DNA of 64,000 nt from an uncultured Lachnospiraceae bacterium (GTDB taxonomy: Bacteria > Bacillota > Clostridia > Lachnospirales > Lachnospiraceae): contig CAKRYR010000001.1 in NCBI GenBank assembly GCA_934432595.1, forward strand, positions 186,001-250,000, in the 5' to 3' direction. Position numbers and translations under genes: made by a program. Under the pieces are notes generated by a model, which was not told where the DNA came from, ran no database searches, and saw only the letters and a list, made by a program, of their open reading frames with translations. Numbering within the stretch: the stretch's first letter is position 1; each line of letters starts with the position of its first letter. Positions 56,126 to 64,000 of the stretch are shown one piece after another.

Positions 56126-59017
56126 TTAAATGCTCCCCATTATTCTAAGTCGGTTAACTTTACCGGCTTTTTTAACATATGAATCTGTTGCTGCTAGTAC
56201 TTCTTGAATTCTAGCTGGTATAGCTTTACTCTTCTTTATCCCCGGTTGCACTATGCAAATACATCCTCGTAATACTTTTCCAGATGTTTTTATCTCTTTT
56301 ATCATGGTCTTAAAATTTCCACCTTTTTTCACTATACAATGCCCAGCATTATGACGACTCGTAAACTTTTCAAGTAACTTTCCTTTTGTCGTAAACCATG
56401 TTACAGACTTTATTGCTTGTCCAGATACCTCATATACATCACCAACACTATTGTTATAAGATGATGAACCCATTTTTTTGACATGATACAATTCGACAAC
56501 CAACTCATTATCTGTCTCATAAATTGTGATATAATCCGCCATTTCACCTGAACCATGGTCATATATAATATATTTAAATTTTTCATCTGCTTCTAGAATT
56601 TTATATAATGCATCCTGAATTGACACCCTCGTATCGCTGTCATTTTTTCTGAATTCCAATTTTAAATTTGTATCATAATGCTTCCAATCAACACCCTCTA
56701 TTATACTACCGTCAAATAACTCGCTCTCAAAATCACCTTCAATTACATCAATGCCTGTTATCGTCATGTCCTTTACAGTTTTATATATTAGTGGTTGTTC
56801 CGTGAGAAATTTGTCCATTGGTATTTCTTCTTTTCCTGAACATACAATAAATCTATTTTCCAAACTTCTATATATGGCTTTTATATCACATTCCAAGTTC
56901 TCTGAAATTTCTCCGACCAAAACCTCAACAGACACTTTTGTCTTCTCACAATTTTTCACCACAACCATCGCATCCGTTAATCTGCAATACTCGTAATCCG
57001 ACTCTTTTCTACGATACTTAATAACAGGATCACAACTATATGTTTCCGCATTAAAATCCGCATAAAAGATATCTTCTGGATATTCTACAAGAGCTTTGGG
57101 CTGAGGTAAAAAATCAAAATTTGTATTTGTTTTTACTTTTATATCTTTATTTGCTATTTTCTTCCCCAACCCATCGCACCACTGTATATAATCTTTCAAG
57201 TCTTTGTAAGCACTGCTCCAAACTTTCGAAGCACTACTATATCCAATTGTAACATCTCCTTCTACATCATCTACTGCTTTACAAAATGCATGCCCCGCAG
57301 AATACATTCTTCCCGAATCTTTATCAATTGCATCACTCACATCTGAACCCGCCATTATTCTATATGATTCTCCTGATTGCGATTGCTTACTCAGCATTCC
57401 TGAATTAAAAATCTCGAAATTTTTGAGTTTGCCCAATACTTTATATATTTCTGATTTCGGTATCGGATTATAAGAATCACAAAATGATGATACCAATTCA
57501 TCATACATTGCTTCAGAATGTTTCTGTGAATATATATGTACCATATGAGTTTGTGTTTGATAATGTATTATATATAAAATATATTCAAGATTGACCTTAT
57601 CACCACTTCCCATCCAAAGTGGTGAAACATATTCCAAACCAATTCCTACTACCGTATTTTCTTGTTTATTTCTTAATATTCTTCCTGCCACGTTACACAC
57701 CTCTGGAAATTCGGCATTTATATCAAAACTCATAGAACGATAGATTTTCACATGACAATTAGGTCTGATTGCATGAACAGGGACATTTTCAAGAATACGC
57801 TCATCTTCCACAACATATTCTTTATAATAATTTCTATTTTGCTGTTCACTTTTATTCTTTCCTTCACTCATTCCAATGATAATATCCTGCCATACAGCAT
57901 CTTTAGAATAAAGTAAATTGTTTTCAATTTCTAATTCTTCATTATTTACCGCAATAAATTTTGCCTTTCCTATATTCTTTGCATTTGTCCGAGCAAATCT
58001 ACCAATAAACTGTAATGTACTCGCAAGCGATTTATGAGGAACATGTATTGCTGCAATTTTAAGATTAGGAAAATCATACCCTTCTCCTAGCATATCTACA
58101 CACACAATTCCATCCAGTTCTCCAGAATGCAGCAATTTCAAAATATGCTTAACCTTGGAATTACTCATTGAACTATCCACTTTTGAAAGTTTCAATGAAG
58201 TATTATCCTTATATAACTTCTCCAGCTTTTCAGCACTTACTTTAGTATCCGTACGAACCATCAGATAATGTTCATACCCAGCTTTTCTGTCATTCAACAA
58301 TACCTCCTCAGCTCTTTTAGCAATGCACAAATCATCATCCGTTCCACCTTCCACAAGAACATATTGTATTTCGCCAAAAATACCATCTTCGTATGCCTTT
58401 GAAAGTGGATAATCATATACTATTTCACCGGACAGCTCTTTTCGATCCAACCTAAACGGTGTTGCTGTAAACAGCACATGCGTTGCAACAGATAAATTCA
58501 TCAATATCTGTTTCCATGTTTTAGCTGGGGTATGATGAGCCTCATCAACTTCCACCAAATCAATATTCTCTTTCGCCCAATCAGATTCACTTAGACTGAG
58601 TGCACAACTAGGTGTAGCAATAATAACATCTGCTTGCTCCAAGTCTTTTTGATACTCCTTGGTATACAAATGCTCCAGCTCAAAAACTTTAGGTTTTTTT
58701 ATTGAAGTATTAAATACGTTAGCTACACACAATGTCCTAAGTTCAGAAAAATCCTCTGCAATTTGTCCACGAACCATTTTACTCGGCGTAACAACTAATA
58801 CTCGTTGTTTTCGTATTAAATATGGCACCAACATAAGCACAGCTGTTTTTCCTGATCCTGTCGGCATAATAACAATAGCCGCCTCCTTTTTATTGAGTGT
58901 AAAAAAGGATGATATTGCGTGAATTGCACCTAATTGAGCATTTCGTAATCCTCTGCTCTTTTCCGAATCTATGGGATATTTTACTGCATTGTAATGAATT
59001 TTAAAATAATTCTCCAT
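56126..59017 (-). CDS. Large SF2 helicase with C-terminal PD-(D/E)XK-like nuclease region, defence candidate
   Basis: 963 residues. SF2 helicase core: Q-type start RNAQLGAIHAI, Walker A MPTGSGKTAV (52-58), DEAH box VDEAHH (158-161), motif III FTATPFR (184-186), and motifs V and VI in VDMLGEGYDFPNLKIAAIHV and LQFIGRFART. A long middle region is unassigned. Near residues 815-880 stands GEMADYITIYETDNELVVEL YHVKK then VGDVYEVSGQAIKSVTW. This Asp...Glu-x-x-x-x-Lys pattern is compatible with a PD-(D/E)XK-type nuclease such as those paired with helicases in Hachiman-like systems. GGAAGG precedes the start. Likely acts alone on foreign DNA. Confidence 0.75.
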   Translation of the reverse strand: MENYFKIHYNAVKYPIDSEKSRGLRNAQLGAIHAISSFFTLNKKEAAIVIMPTGSGKTAVLMLVPYLIRKQRVLVVTPSKMVRGQIAEDFSELRTLCVANVFNTSIKKPKVFELEHLYTKEYQKDLEQADVIIATPSCALSLSESDWAKENIDLVEVDEAHHTPAKTWKQILMNLSVATHVLFTATPFRLDRKELSGEIVYDYPLSKAYEDGIFGEIQYVLVEGGTDDDLCIAKRAEEVLLNDRKAGYEHYLMVRTDTKVSAEKLEKLYKDNTSLKLSKVDSSMSNSKVKHILKLLHSGELDGIVCVDMLGEGYDFPNLKIAAIHVPHKSLASTLQFIGRFARTNAKNIGKAKFIAVNNEELEIENNLLYSKDAVWQDIIIGMSEGKNKSEQQNRNYYKEYVVEDERILENVPVHAIRPNCHVKIYRSMSFDINAEFPEVCNVAGRILRNKQENTVVGIGLEYVSPLWMGSGDKVNLEYILYIIHYQTQTHMVHIYSQKHSEAMYDELVSSFCDSYNPIPKSEIYKVLGKLKNFEIFNSGMLSKQSQSGESYRIMAGSDVSDAIDKDSGRMYSAGHAFCKAVDDVEGDVTIGYSSASKVWSSAYKDLKDYIQWCDGLGKKIANKDIKVKTNTNFDFLPQPKALVEYPEDIFYADFNAETYSCDPVIKYRRKESDYEYCRLTDAMVVVKNCEKTKVSVEVLVGEISENLECDIKAIYRSLENRFIVCSGKEEIPMDKFLTEQPLIYKTVKDMTITGIDVIEGDFESELFDGSIIEGVDWKHYDTNLKLEFRKNDSDTRVSIQDALYKILEADEKFKYIIYDHGSGEMADYITIYETDNELVVELYHVKKMGSSSYNNSVGDVYEVSGQAIKSVTWFTTKGKLLEKFTSRHNAGHCIVKKGGNFKTMIKEIKTSGKVLRGCICIVQPGIKKSKAIPARIQEVLAATDSYVKKAGKVNRLRIMGSI

Positions 59018-59033
59018 ATAATTTCCTTCCCAA

Positions 59034-59058
59034 ACTAATATTATTTTCTCATATTAGT
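59034..59058. promoter_or_regulatory. Inverted repeat just upstream of the helicase ribosome site
   Basis: ACTAATAT (59034-59041) and ATATTAGT (59051-59058) are perfect complements with a 9-bp spacer, about 10 bp beyond the ribosome site of the helicase gene. Either an operator or a leader hairpin. Confidence 0.5.
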
Positions 59059-59310
59059 TCATTGTATCTTGAAAACACTATCGTTCACTAATTCATTTAA
59101 TAATTGTCTTGTCCTTTGACCTTTTATGCCGCCTGCATCCATAATTCAAAAATCTACAGATGCCTTTCTAATAATCACATTCTTCCATATTCTTTGAATC
59201 TGCTGACTTTTCTGCTGATTCTGCTGATTTTCTGCTAATTTGTTATCAGCTCCTTTTTCCATCCTCATCACAAGCATCATCTAATCGAGATTTGTATCTT
59301 CAATCAATCT
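59059..59310 (-). other. Decayed coding-like segment between regulator and helicase genes
   Basis: On the minus strand short frames read like the end of a lost gene: an AlbA-family-like tail rich in Gln and Ser (ENQQNQQKSQQIQRIWKN), and after a stop MDAGGIKGQRTRQLLNELVN DSVFKIQ, which resembles a winged-helix end. Repeated CTGCTGATT words underlie the Gln/Ser part. No start codon with ribosome site is convincing. Probably remnants of an older regulator copy. Confidence 0.35.
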
Positions 59311-59317
59311 AGCATTA

Positions 59318-59495
59318 GTCTCAACTCAGTCTCATAATCTCACCTTAAAAATGAGACTAAGTTGAGACTGACTTGAGACTAAGTTTTTCCAACACGCTAA
59401 AAGTCCCGATTTTATCACGTTTTTAGATTTTTCTTCAGTCTCATAAAGTGTCTAAATTTATGAGACTTTGTTGAGACTAACTTGAGACTGTCTCA
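59318..59495. repeat. Array of GTCTCA/TGAGAC iterons with 11-bp spacing
   Basis: TGAGAC stands at 59352, 59363 and 59374, and again at 59461, 59472 and 59483, each triplet at exact 11-bp steps. Inverted GTCTCA stands at 59318 and 59329 (11 bp apart), 59438 and 59490. The first group folds into a 20-bp stem with one mismatch (TTAGTCTCAA... against ...TTGAGACTAA), the second into an 11-bp stem AGTCTCATAAA/TTTATGAGACT. The array starts 1 bp after the stop of the AlbA-type regulator gene. Confidence 0.8.
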
Positions 59496-60878
59496 TTACA
59501 ATGTCCATGTTGAAGTCTTTTTATCGTAAACGGCACCTGTTACTTTCTTAATTTTCGCATAATCTCTAAACACTGTTGACCTTGATATATCCAATTCTGC
59601 CATTACCTGTTCAACTGACAAATGCAGATTCTCGCAAATCATATTATAAATTTTCTGTTCTCTTTCAGATAATGTTTTCTGTTCTGTTGCTTCATCTGCA
59701 GCTATTCTGTCTAATGGAATATTAATTCTAAATACATCATCTTCAATCAGCTCTGGCTTACCGCCATCTGAATACATTGGTGTATATTTGTAAAGATTTC
59801 TTACTCCCGAACCAATAGTATCTGTTCTACCAATATTAGCAAAAAATTGCTGAATTAAAGGATTCTTTGGATACGGAGTAAACTCATCACTCATAATATT
59901 TCCATGGCATCTAGGAATACACCAATTTTCTGTTCTTAGCCAATCCTTTTCGATAATCACCTTTGCTGGATATGCACTTGAATAATCTCTGTGTACAAGT
60001 ATATTACCAATAACCTCTCTTGAAATAATACCTCTAATACTCGTGTTAATATTGTTGATTAAGCAAAATTTATCTGATGTATGCTTTGCAACAAATTCCA
60101 TTAAAAGATCATATGCCTCTATCAAATTAGTTGTTACCTGCAATCTATCATCATACCTATCTAGATTCTCAACCCTATATAATGCATCGGTAATATATCC
60201 AGGACAACACGACCTTATCACATCATCTTTGCCAAACAATAACACACCTGCAAGATTATATCCTTGAATGCCTGATGAAAAATCTTTTTCCCATAAGCCA
60301 GCACTCTTCAATATTTCCTCATCCGACATTTTCAACCAAGGATGATCCGGATTTTTGCTCTTTGCAAGATTTCTTACTTTATCCATCAAATCCATGCGTA
60401 AATCTTCCATTGTAACATATGGGAATATCTTGTGCTCCGCATATGTGTTGCTTTTTCTGTTATACATATTCTGTAGTTGAATCGGAGAGTCCGTAATATC
60501 CATGTCCCCATCTTCATTTCTGTCATAGATCCTGTTTGCACACTTTTCTACAGTAGATGTTGGCGGAACATACACCCATAACAGCGTCATCCCTTCATAT
60601 ACAATATCCCCTATTGAAAGATATAATGTTGGTGACATCTTATCCGGGTTATTTAGCTGATTCACAAAATTCTTTTTCATATCCTTAACCATATTCGGAT
60701 TAATACCTATTGGGATGCCATCATCCTCTACACCCATGATAATATACCCACCATATCTGTTAGAAAAAGAGCATACTGTTTCATACACATCTTCCTGAAT
60801 GCCATACTGACAGGTTTTGTACTCTACTGTTATTTTTTCATCTTTTAAAAGCAATTCTTTCATAAAATCACTTGTCAT
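59496..60878 (-). CDS. AlbA/Schlafen-type ATP-binding regulator with winged HTH
   Basis: About 460 residues from ATG 60878 (GGAGG upstream). N-terminal AlbA_2 (Schlafen) domain, about 15-130: VEYKTCQYGIQEDVYETVCS FSNRYGGYIIMGVEDDGIPIG. The central HATPase_c_4-type part reads GIISREVIGNILVHRDYSSA ... NPLIQQFFANIGRTDTIGSG VRNLYKY. A C-terminal winged HTH reads SVEQVMAELDISRSTVFRDY. This layout is usual for DNA-binding regulators near defence and mobile genes, often annotated RecG-like although they lack helicase motifs. It lies 31 bp after the UvrD gene and immediately before the GTCTCA iteron array, a possible binding target. Confidence 0.85.
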   Translation of the reverse strand: MTSDFMKELLLKDEKITVEYKTCQYGIQEDVYETVCSFSNRYGGYIIMGVEDDGIPIGINPNMVKDMKKNFVNQLNNPDKMSPTLYLSIGDIVYEGMTLLWVYVPPTSTVEKCANRIYDRNEDGDMDITDSPIQLQNMYNRKSNTYAEHKIFPYVTMEDLRMDLMDKVRNLAKSKNPDHPWLKMSDEEILKSAGLWEKDFSSGIQGYNLAGVLLFGKDDVIRSCCPGYITDALYRVENLDRYDDRLQVTTNLIEAYDLLMEFVAKHTSDKFCLINNINTSIRGIISREVIGNILVHRDYSSAYPAKVIIEKDWLRTENWCIPRCHGNIMSDEFTPYPKNPLIQQFFANIGRTDTIGSGVRNLYKYTPMYSDGGKPELIEDDVFRINIPLDRIAADEATEQKTLSEREQKIYNMICENLHLSVEQVMAELDISRSTVFRDYAKIKKVTGAVYDKKTSTWTL

Positions 60879-60909
60879 TCTATCGCCTCCAATTTTTGCG
60901 TTTTTATTA

Positions 60910-62979
60910 CTAAAAATCATCTATTGATATCTCGTTTGTAAATGCATATGCTTTTTCAAAAATTTTTTCTATTCCATCTTTTATTTCTTCGAAATCATCA
61001 ATATACAATACTCGCAAATTTTTAATAGCTCTAGTAATCGCTACATATAATATATTTCTGCCTTTTTCATATTTATCAGAATCTTGTTCTTCATCCCCCT
61101 CATAATTCATAAAATAATGTTTAAACAAATCTTTGTCTTGTCCAAAATCTTTTCCTAAAATAATTGCAACATTTTCATATTCCAATCCCTTAGTGCTATG
61201 AAATGTATGATAACAAATTTTCTTTTTTTCATCTCTATGTATATAATGAAACCAATTCAACAGTTCCTCAAGCTTTATATCTAAAAGATCGTGTATAATT
61301 TCTTTGCTCTCAAGAGTTTCATCCCACGATTTATACAAAGAAGTTACAAAAATTGCTAGTACTTTGTCATAGGATAAATCTTCATCAACATCAAATATTT
61401 TCTCCATAACAAGCTTATACATTTGATGATTTGACATGCTATATTCATTAAATATTTTACCCAATAATTCATCTAATGTATTTCCATCTATTGCCCGCAA
61501 ACTCGCTATAAGCAACTTCAAATCAAGGAAACTCATATTTCTATATTTATCTGATGGTAAAATATCTCTAAGTGGTTGCTTTTCCTCACGCACTTCTGTA
61601 TATATTTTTATCAATCTATATAGAATTGCCTGCACCCTTCCTAGGTGAATTATGTCATGACTTAACAATTCCGAGTTAAGTTGCTTATATCCAATCCCTC
61701 GATATATTTCCGCTCTTTTGAACGCTTCATATACATTTGGAAAACCACTATATTCAGCCACCATTTGATTTGTCGCAAACATACAATGCAATGGATTTTC
61801 AATTTGTACACTCCACTTCTCTGCACATTTTTCAATAAATTCACTTACATTTTCTCCTGAACCATAATAAAGTTTAACATCCCCTCCACTACAATCAGAA
61901 TAAATTGATTTTTGTACAACCTCGTCATTTCGAACTCTGTTTGCCACATCAATCACTTCAGTATATGACCTACGATTATATTCCTTAAGCACAAAATCTA
62001 ACTCTGGATGCAGCCGAGTTAAGCGTTTTCCAACTCCAGCATCATATATATTCTGAACCGAGTCCCCAAAATAAGCAATAAACACATCATGCTTTATCTG
62101 TTTTGCATATTGTTCAATAAGACTCATTATCTTTACAACAATGTCAGCCGTGTCCTGATACTCATCGATAAGAATATACGGATATTTATCAATGATTAAT
62201 TGCCTCATCCTTGGATATCTCTCAATTAATTCATAGCCATATTCCAAAAGTGTATCATGGCTAATGCGCATTTTATCTAATCGATCTCGATTATACATTG
62301 CGTCATAATTTACCACTTTATATTCTTTCTCTCCACTTTCTATTTTGCAAAGACAATCTAAATATCTTTTTCTCTTGAAAAGTTTATCTACCAACCCTTT
62401 AAATTTAGAAACATTTGATATAAGTTCTGCATATTGCAATCTAATTTCTTCTGGCATAGCCGCTTTAAATTCTGCTGCCTTTAAATTATACGCCATATTA
62501 TACTTCTTTTTATTCTCGTGCATTAACTGAAAAAAACGTTTTTGAGCCGATGCATCCAATGCTCTATATTTTTCATATTCTGAATTACTTAGTAATTGAT
62601 TGCTAAGCAGATCTACTTCACTCTTTAGTTTTTCGATATGCAAACTTAACAAAGCCGATTTTTGACTGCAAATAATACTCCAAATTCTTTCATGAATAGT
62701 TGATATTTCCACAACATCGGAACCCCCTAACTGATGCTTAATATGTTCTGCTGCCACATTAGTATATGTTATACAGCCTATCTTTTGATTGTGATTCTTT
62801 AAATCATGATGATGAATACTAATAATGTATTTTAAGCATTGAATTAAAGCATAAGTTTTTCCTGAACCAGCTCCAGAATTAAATACAACACTGGTAAACG
62901 AATCACTGCATTCAAACAATTTATTCAAAGATTTCTTTTCATTCTCTAAGTCTATATCATTAATTTGAGATAATCCCAT
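60910..62979 (-). CDS. UvrD/PcrA-type SF1 helicase, GajB-like partner of an OLD nuclease
   Basis: 689 residues from ATG 62979, which shares one base with the stop of the upstream nuclease gene and has AGGAGG six bases before it; a longer frame to 63009 is unlikely. Walker A FNSGAGSGKTYA (36-42), motif II LIDEYQDTADIV, motif III AYFGDSVQNIYD, motif V TFHSTKGLEYENVAIILG, motif VI YVAITRAIKNL. It contains a long insert in the 2A/2B region and is longer than the 494-residue B. cereus GajB. Gene order OLD nuclease then UvrD, with coupling, is that of the Gabija anti-phage system. Confidence 0.88.
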   Translation of the reverse strand: MGLSQINDIDLENEKKSLNKLFECSDSFTSVVFNSGAGSGKTYALIQCLKYIISIHHHDLKNHNQKIGCITYTNVAAEHIKHQLGGSDVVEISTIHERIWSIICSQKSALLSLHIEKLKSEVDLLSNQLLSNSEYEKYRALDASAQKRFFQLMHENKKKYNMAYNLKAAEFKAAMPEEIRLQYAELISNVSKFKGLVDKLFKRKRYLDCLCKIESGEKEYKVVNYDAMYNRDRLDKMRISHDTLLEYGYELIERYPRMRQLIIDKYPYILIDEYQDTADIVVKIMSLIEQYAKQIKHDVFIAYFGDSVQNIYDAGVGKRLTRLHPELDFVLKEYNRRSYTEVIDVANRVRNDEVVQKSIYSDCSGGDVKLYYGSGENVSEFIEKCAEKWSVQIENPLHCMFATNQMVAEYSGFPNVYEAFKRAEIYRGIGYKQLNSELLSHDIIHLGRVQAILYRLIKIYTEVREEKQPLRDILPSDKYRNMSFLDLKLLIASLRAIDGNTLDELLGKIFNEYSMSNHQMYKLVMEKIFDVDEDLSYDKVLAIFVTSLYKSWDETLESKEIIHDLLDIKLEELLNWFHYIHRDEKKKICYHTFHSTKGLEYENVAIILGKDFGQDKDLFKHYFMNYEGDEEQDSDKYEKGRNILYVAITRAIKNLRVLYIDDFEEIKDGIEKIFEKAYAFTNEISIDDF

Positions 62980-64000
62980 CAGCATCCTCCTAATTTCTTT
63001 TCTATCCAATCAAGCCCATCAGATATATATTTAGGCAATCTTGGAATTTTTTCCTCCAACTCCTCGTTAACAACTTTATAAAGCAATTTGCTGGCAAATT
63101 CACCTTTACATTTTTCCAGCTTCATTTGCCACTTATATGAATTTTCCTTATTCTTTTCATATTCGGATTTCTCTCCGACAATGCCCTTATATATATTAGG
63201 TTTCAGTTCCTTGAGCAATTCATTAGTAATAACATTATCATAATTAGTTAAAATAAATGCCTCTTCGAAACTTGTAGCATAATACCCATTTACTTCTCCC
63301 TGATATGCCAAATATAAATTTCCCTTTTCTATACAACCTGGAATAGCAGATATGTCAGCCTTCCCATATATATCTATAATAGTTGCATTAGTTGTTTCTT
63401 TGTCATCCAAACAACTAATCTGTTCATATGTTTTTGTTTTTTTCCCCTCTTGCTTTTCTGCCTCATCACTCTCTTCATTACGTTTAATATCTAAATCTGT
63501 TATTATTAAGACTGGTATTCCTAATGCTTCAATAAGCCTTTTGTACAAAAATCCATGGGCACCATTTATATTAAAAATTGAAATGTAATGTTTTCTTAAC
63601 CCTTCCATTTTTTCTATATAATATGGAATTATCATATCTTCCGCAAAGCCTTCTACAAATATTGCTGCATCGGAGAAAAACAACTCAGAAACTTTGTATT
63701 TTATATGTTTTTTCATAAATTTGAACGCTTCTGATTCTTCACCTTCATGCTCATTTGGCATAACCTTTTTATTATTTAGATTTGCAACAGCTGCATTCCG
63801 CCTATCTTCATACAAATAACAAATGTTATTGAATGTATTATTGCTGTGGATTTTACTATTCAAAATATGTGATGAATGCGTTGTAATAATAATTTGGCTA
63901 TTTACATCTTTGTTTTTACTAGAAAGCAACACACGAATTGCCTCATTTATATTCTTTATAAACAACTCTTGCATTTGTGGATGCATAAATGTCTCCGGTT
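62979..64000 (-). CDS. OLD-family ATPase/TOPRIM endonuclease (GajA-like), 5' part cut by window edge
   Basis: The last 340 residues are visible. It opens with PETFMHPQMQELF, the Walker B and D-loop of SMC-like ABC ATPases of the OLD family, then IIITTHSSHIL (H-loop). The TOPRIM domain follows: AAIFVEGFAEDMIIPYYIE (catalytic Glu), HGFLYKRLIEAL, and LIITDLDIKR (DxD). C-terminal region SFEEAFILTNYDN is found in class 2 OLD enzymes. Stop TGA at 62979 overlaps the UvrD start. In Gabija, GajA is a nicking nuclease freed when nucleotides fall. The N-terminal ATPase half lies beyond the right edge. Confidence 0.88.
   Translation of the reverse strand, partial: PETFMHPQMQELFIKNINEAIRVLLSSKNKDVNSQIIITTHSSHILNSKIHSNNTFNNICYLYEDRRNAAVANLNNKKVMPNEHEGEESEAFKFMKKHIKYKVSELFFSDAAIFVEGFAEDMIIPYYIEKMEGLRKHYISIFNINGAHGFLYKRLIEALGIPVLIITDLDIKRNEESDEAEKQEGKKTKTYEQISCLDDKETTNATIIDIYGKADISAIPGCIEKGNLYLAYQGEVNGYYATSFEEAFILTNYDNVITNELLKELKPNIYKGIVGEKSEYEKNKENSYKWQMKLEKCKGEFASKLLYKVVNEELEEKIPRLPKYISDGLDWIEKKLGGC

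Noticed and set aside
59318..59495. CRISPR array
   Set aside because: Units are 6-11 bp with no unique spacers, and orientation changes; iterons, not CRISPR.
59496..60878. True RecG helicase
   Set aside because: No Walker A or helicase motifs; only the AlbA, HATPase-like and HTH parts that such annotations usually hide.

Overview
The window is low-GC DNA (most genes look close to 30% GC) from a Gram-positive anaerobe. Gene style and content (YesM/YesN-type two-component pair, C11 clostripain-like proteases, BspA-type LRR surface protein, GH25 lysozyme, several large MCPs) point to the Clostridia, probably Lachnospiraceae. Four methyl-accepting chemotaxis proteins and an HD-GYP protein suggest a motile, c-di-GMP-using organism. 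No rRNA, tRNA or CRISPR array was seen.

Layout. 0-6 kb: a YtfQ/YtfR-like sugar ABC importer (ATPase cut by the left edge) behind a YesN/YesM-type two-component system that probably controls it. 6-18.4 kb: a MacB/FtsX-type exporter with a very long coiled coil, a secreted DNA-entry-type nuclease, an MCP, a secreted helveticin-like protein, a GntR/YtrA-controlled ABC operon with a nested palindromic operator, and an ArsB/NhaD-type permease. 18.4-27.5 kb: uracil permease, tandem C11 proteases, a CAP-domain lipoprotein, BirA, and BioY under a BirA operator that overlaps its -35. 27.6-31 kb: a five-gene operon of a small secreted peptide plus an ABC transporter, probably a bacteriocin/immunity locus, with a frame break in the peptide leader. 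31-48.4 kb: mostly housekeeping and signalling (MCPs, cytidylate-kinase-like protein, HD-GYP, DUF4230, split chromate transporter, M3 oligopeptidase, flavoprotein, GT-C enzyme, GH25 lysozyme). It also holds a candidate structured RNA, a 29-residue membrane peptide and a 58-residue secreted peptide with its own promoter and operator-like repeat.

48.6-64 kb is accessory DNA. It starts with a decay zone of frameshifted genes, then a BspA-like surface protein, an internally deleted IS66 element whose 25-bp terminal repeats are intact, a higher-GC lipoprotein and a broken relaxosome-type gene. It ends in a probable defence island: a single-chain SF2 helicase with a nuclease-like C-terminus, an array of GTCTCA/TGAGAC iterons with 11-bp spacing, an AlbA/Schlafen-type regulator, and a Gabija-like pair (UvrD helicase and OLD/TOPRIM nuclease, the latter cut by the right edge).

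Two families of dispersed intergenic repeats cross the core part. One is a 30-bp palindrome in three copies with compensatory base changes. The other is a ~60-bp element lying directly upstream of the Shine-Dalgarno sequence of two unrelated genes. All family assignments come from reading motifs, not from database searches.
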